A DNA stretch of 8,336 nt from an uncultured Lysobacter sp. (GTDB lineage: Bacteria; Pseudomonadota; Gammaproteobacteria; Xanthomonadales; Xanthomonadaceae). The translations under genes were made by a program, and so were the position numbers. A model generated the notes under the pieces. It was not told where the DNA came from. It saw only the letters and a list, made by a program, of their open reading frames with translations, and ran no database searches. Positions 6,624 to 8,336 of the stretch are shown piece after piece. The first letter of the stretch is position 1. Each line of letters starts with the position of its first letter. The stretch lies in the NCBI GenBank assembly GCA_946480055.1, contig CAMLID010000118.1:1-8336 (forward strand). The letters run 5' to 3'.

Positions 6624-6960
6624 TAAGGTTGAAGCGCTTCCGGAAGGAGCGACGCGCCTTCGCGATAACGGTCCAGCCCTTCCGGAAGGGCTGGCTGGCC
6701 TTCGCGATGACGATCGAGTCTTTCTGGAAGGGCTGGCCGCCTTTCACGATAAGGATCAAGTCCTTCGCGACTGGGACCAAGGGCTTCGGGAAAGGTCGGC
6801 CCGCTTTCCGGAAGGCGACGGTGGCCTTCGTGAAGCCGGCAAAGCCTTTCGCGAATCGCCGCGGCGTCTTCCAAAAGGCCAGCGGTGGCTTCGGTCAGGC
6901 GGGAAAGACTCACGCGAAGCCGGCACCGCTCTTCGCGAAGGCCGATTAGCCCTTCCGTAT
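6596..6960. repeat. Array of 18 short palindromes at exact 21-bp spacing
   Basis: Eight-base words of the form TTCnnGAA (commonly TTCCGGAA or TTCGCGAA) begin at 6596, 6617, 6638, 6659, 6680, 6701, 6722, 6743, 6764, 6785, 6806, 6827, 6848, 6869, 6890, 6911, 6932 and 6953, always 21 bp apart with no slip. Most copies keep TTC; the right half varies, and 6869, 6890 and 6911 are most degraded. A pyrimidine nearly always precedes the TTC. The intervening 13 bp are loosely similar, with a weak 42-bp alternation near the left. Because 21 is a multiple of 3, stop-free frames appear on both strands, reading as heptads (xFxKxxx on plus, LPExLxR-like on minus). All begin at TTG without a clear ribosome site, so I do not call a gene. 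Spacing equals two turns of B-DNA, which would put every palindrome on one face. Confidence 0.85.
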
Positions 6961-6976
6961 GGCCCGCGCGGTGCAA

Positions 6977-7339
6977 CCTTAAGCGCTGCCTTACCCCGCC
7001 CTATCTTGGCAGCCAAGCGAATGCAGGGGACTGCTGACCATGGCCTAAGCATGAAGGCGTAGCCAAGCCACCGGCCGGCAACATCCATCGTTGCTCGACC
7101 CACTCTTTACGAGGCTTGAAGGATCGACCCGTGTCGTGATCGCCTCCGCACAGGAGCGCCCGACATACGCAGCGCTGTACGCAGTGAAACGTGCCGGCCT
7201 GGGCGGGCGAAATCAGCGAAGAACGGGGCTGCGATATGGGGTCCGCATCTCTGGTCTGCCGAACTTACACAGCCGAAAAATCTGAATCGGATATCAGGCT
7301 AGTGCGGGGCCGTGTGCGCCCCCAATCTACGCTTCCATA
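6977..7339. other. Intergenic stretch with no recognisable feature
   Basis: Between the 21-bp array and the stop of the DUF4279-like gene I find no credible gene, tRNA or repeat. The short open frames here (for example 64 codons on plus from 7091) have no ribosome site, no start support and no family resemblance. It may be degraded RHS-locus DNA, but nothing in it shows that. Confidence 0.5.
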
Positions 7340-7738
7340 TCAGGCCTCAGAGCGGTGGTAAACATCAAAATCCAACCCAACACCGAAGCGCCCTAGTTCT
7401 GCCAACAACTCTGCGTCGATCGCGAAACCGTAGTTCCAGCTTTCGACATGCAAGCAGCAGAACATATCTATCGACGAAACCTCATCTCGCCCACTTAGAA
7501 CCGAGAGTTCCTCGGGCATTTTTTTCAACAACCATCGCACATGATCAGAAATATCGGAGGACTCAACAGATCCCTTACTGGTTAGAAACCAGCCTCCTAT
7601 GTTTACCTCTCTCTCTCGCCCTACCGCGCCCCTCTTATCGCCAGAAACCTGAAATGAAGTTGGATTTATGCCCAATAATTCGGAAATCCTTGCTGGATCA
7701 AGGTGCTCGCCGTAAATCCTGAGTGTTGCGTAGCTCAT
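7340..7738 (-). CDS. DUF4279-like protein, candidate immunity protein to the RHS tip
   Basis: A 132-residue soluble protein with no signal peptide. It resembles the DUF4279 family (PF14106): a start of the type SYATLRIYGEHLDPARISELLGI (2-24), an early TSFQVSGDKRG (27-37), GGWFLTSKGSVESSDISDHVRWLLKK (48-73), and a C-terminal WNYGFAIDAELLAELGRFGVGLDFDVY region (101-127). Family function is not established. It starts 11 bp after the RHS stop on the same strand, the place where immunity genes of polymorphic toxins sit, so immunity to the RHS tip is the natural inference. I start at ATG 7738; the frame runs back to 7861, but that extension overlaps the RHS gene and does not look like the family. 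GC is about 49% by hand count, well below the roughly 68% of the dehydrogenase gene, matching the RHS tip and suggesting transfer as one cassette. Confidence 0.8.
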   Translation of the reverse strand: MSYATLRIYGEHLDPARISELLGINPTSFQVSGDKRGAVGREREVNIGGWFLTSKGSVESSDISDHVRWLLKKMPEELSVLSGRDEVSSIDMFCCLHVESWNYGFAIDAELLAELGRFGVGLDFDVYHRSEA

Positions 7739-7749
7739 GGTTATCACGC

Positions 7750-8336
7750 TCAAGGATCTATCTCCTGACAGATTGCTGGCCGCCCGTCGTAAGTGTCGCA
7801 GGCTCTTTTCGGGGAGGGATAAAAAATCTCGGCCAAACCTGGCGCAATCCAGGTAAGACAACGCTTTAGAAGTCTATTTTTTCCGCCCCGCCCACTCTTG
7901 GAGCCTTTACCGCCTGGTTGGCCCTCAGCTTCCCAGTCACCGTAAAGCTCACCCAGTTCGTCTTTCGTATAGTTATGCTTTCCACCGCGTCCTTCCTCCT
8001 GCTTTCTCGCATGGACATAATCATGAAAATTCTTATCATCATATCCATACCATTTATCGCGATCATTTAGACCCCGCGGATCGACTCGGTCATTTGGATT
8101 TCCACGTGCATAAGCGTAGGTATTTACACCCCCCCTCAAGCCAATCGGATCACTTTGCGAGTAGCGCCCGGTCGTCGACTCGTAGTCCCGAAAGTAGTTG
8201 TAGCTAAGTCCGCTACTAGCGTCGTACCGCTGCCCCGGAAACCGCAGATCGAACACGAACGCGGTGCCGTTGTTGTCGGGATCCTGATTCGGCGCGCTGT
8301 CGCCGAAGGCCTCGTTGCCTAGCTGCCACGCCCACA
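7750..8336 (-). CDS. RHS-repeat polymorphic toxin, C-terminal part (5' end outside window)
   Basis: The 3' end of an RHS/YD-repeat gene; the frame is open to the window edge, so the start is missing. The visible part begins in conserved core (GDSAPNQD, then FDLRFPGQRYDASSGLSYNY and DYESTTGRYSQSDPIGL) and ends the core with NPNDRVDPRGL, where L is encoded at 8068-8070. DPRGL is the usual self-cleavage junction that frees the toxic tip inside the RHS shell. The tip (8067-7753) has 105 residues: an aromatic/His/Lys-rich start (WYGYDDKNFHDYVHARKQ, tip 6-23), NYTKDELGELYGDWEAEGQPG (32-52), a Gly/Lys/Ser linker (53-63), and a hydrophobic end with three Cys (70, 90, 100). I do not recognise its activity. 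Such proteins are delivered by type VI secretion or other routes in contact-dependent competition. Tip GC is about 50%, lower than the chromosome. Confidence 0.9.
   Translation of the reverse strand, partial: WAWQLGNEAFGDSAPNQDPDNNGTAFVFDLRFPGQRYDASSGLSYNYFRDYESTTGRYSQSDPIGLRGGVNTYAYARGNPNDRVDPRGLNDRDKWYGYDDKNFHDYVHARKQEEGRGGKHNYTKDELGELYGDWEAEGQPGGKGSKSGRGGKNRLLKRCLTWIAPGLAEIFYPSPKRACDTYDGRPAICQEIDP

Noticed and set aside
6596..6960. CRISPR array
   Set aside because: The period is 21 bp with an 8-bp degenerate core. There are no conserved 24-40 bp repeats, no unique spacers of fixed length and no cas genes.
6756..7103. 115-codon minus-strand frame spanning the array and the gap beside it
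   Set aside because: It is a third stop-free frame through a repeat whose unit is a multiple of 3, with no family resemblance. Openness here is not evidence of coding.
7276..7297. Possible terminator for the RHS and DUF4279-like genes (CTGA/TCAG stem followed by a minus-strand T-run)
   Set aside because: The stem is only 4 bp with an 8-base loop, too weak to call. A nearby 5-bp GC stem at 7306-7322 has no adjoining T-run.
7739..7861. N-terminal extension of the DUF4279-like protein
   Set aside because: It overlaps the end of the RHS gene in another frame and does not look like the family, which begins at the SYATLRIYG stretch.

Overview
The window is high-GC DNA (roughly 65-70% over most genes, by eye). 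It looks like a gammaproteobacterium of the Xanthomonadaceae, most likely Lysobacter or a close relative. This rests on codon style, a TonB-dependent receptor paired with a beta-propeller phytase, REP-like intergenic elements carrying a GTAG tetranucleotide, and an RHS gene of the kind common in Lysobacter. The assignment is inference from style, not from a database match.

Layout. (1) 1-130: four perfect tandem copies of an 18-bp unit run into two inverted REP-like hairpins. (2) 208-3867: a divergent pair, a TonB-dependent outer-membrane receptor on the minus strand and a lipoprotein beta-propeller phytase-like enzyme on the plus strand. Their 171-bp shared intergenic region holds two back-to-back sequences that fit PhoB boxes, each followed at the expected distance by a -10-like element. 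Together they read as a phosphate-starvation phytate-use module. (3) 3902-4171: a small conserved-looking hypothetical gene, convergent with the phytase. (4) 4436-6473: a LysR-type regulator divergent from a zinc-free MDR (quinone-oxidoreductase-like) dehydrogenase, with a T-N11-A operator candidate between them. (5) 6474-7339: no convincing gene. It holds an array of 18 units spaced exactly 21 bp apart, each centred on a TTCnnGAA-type palindrome; the first two units form a strong hairpin. The rest (6977-7339) shows nothing I can name. (6) 7340-8336: the 3' end of an RHS polymorphic-toxin gene, with an RHS core ending in DPRGL and a 105-residue variable tip. A DUF4279-like gene follows 11 bp downstream and is a candidate immunity gene. 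GC falls to about 50% in the tip and in the immunity candidate, consistent with acquired cargo.

The observations most worth a second look are the two-helical-turn palindrome array, the paired divergent Pho boxes, and the RHS tip/DUF4279 pair.
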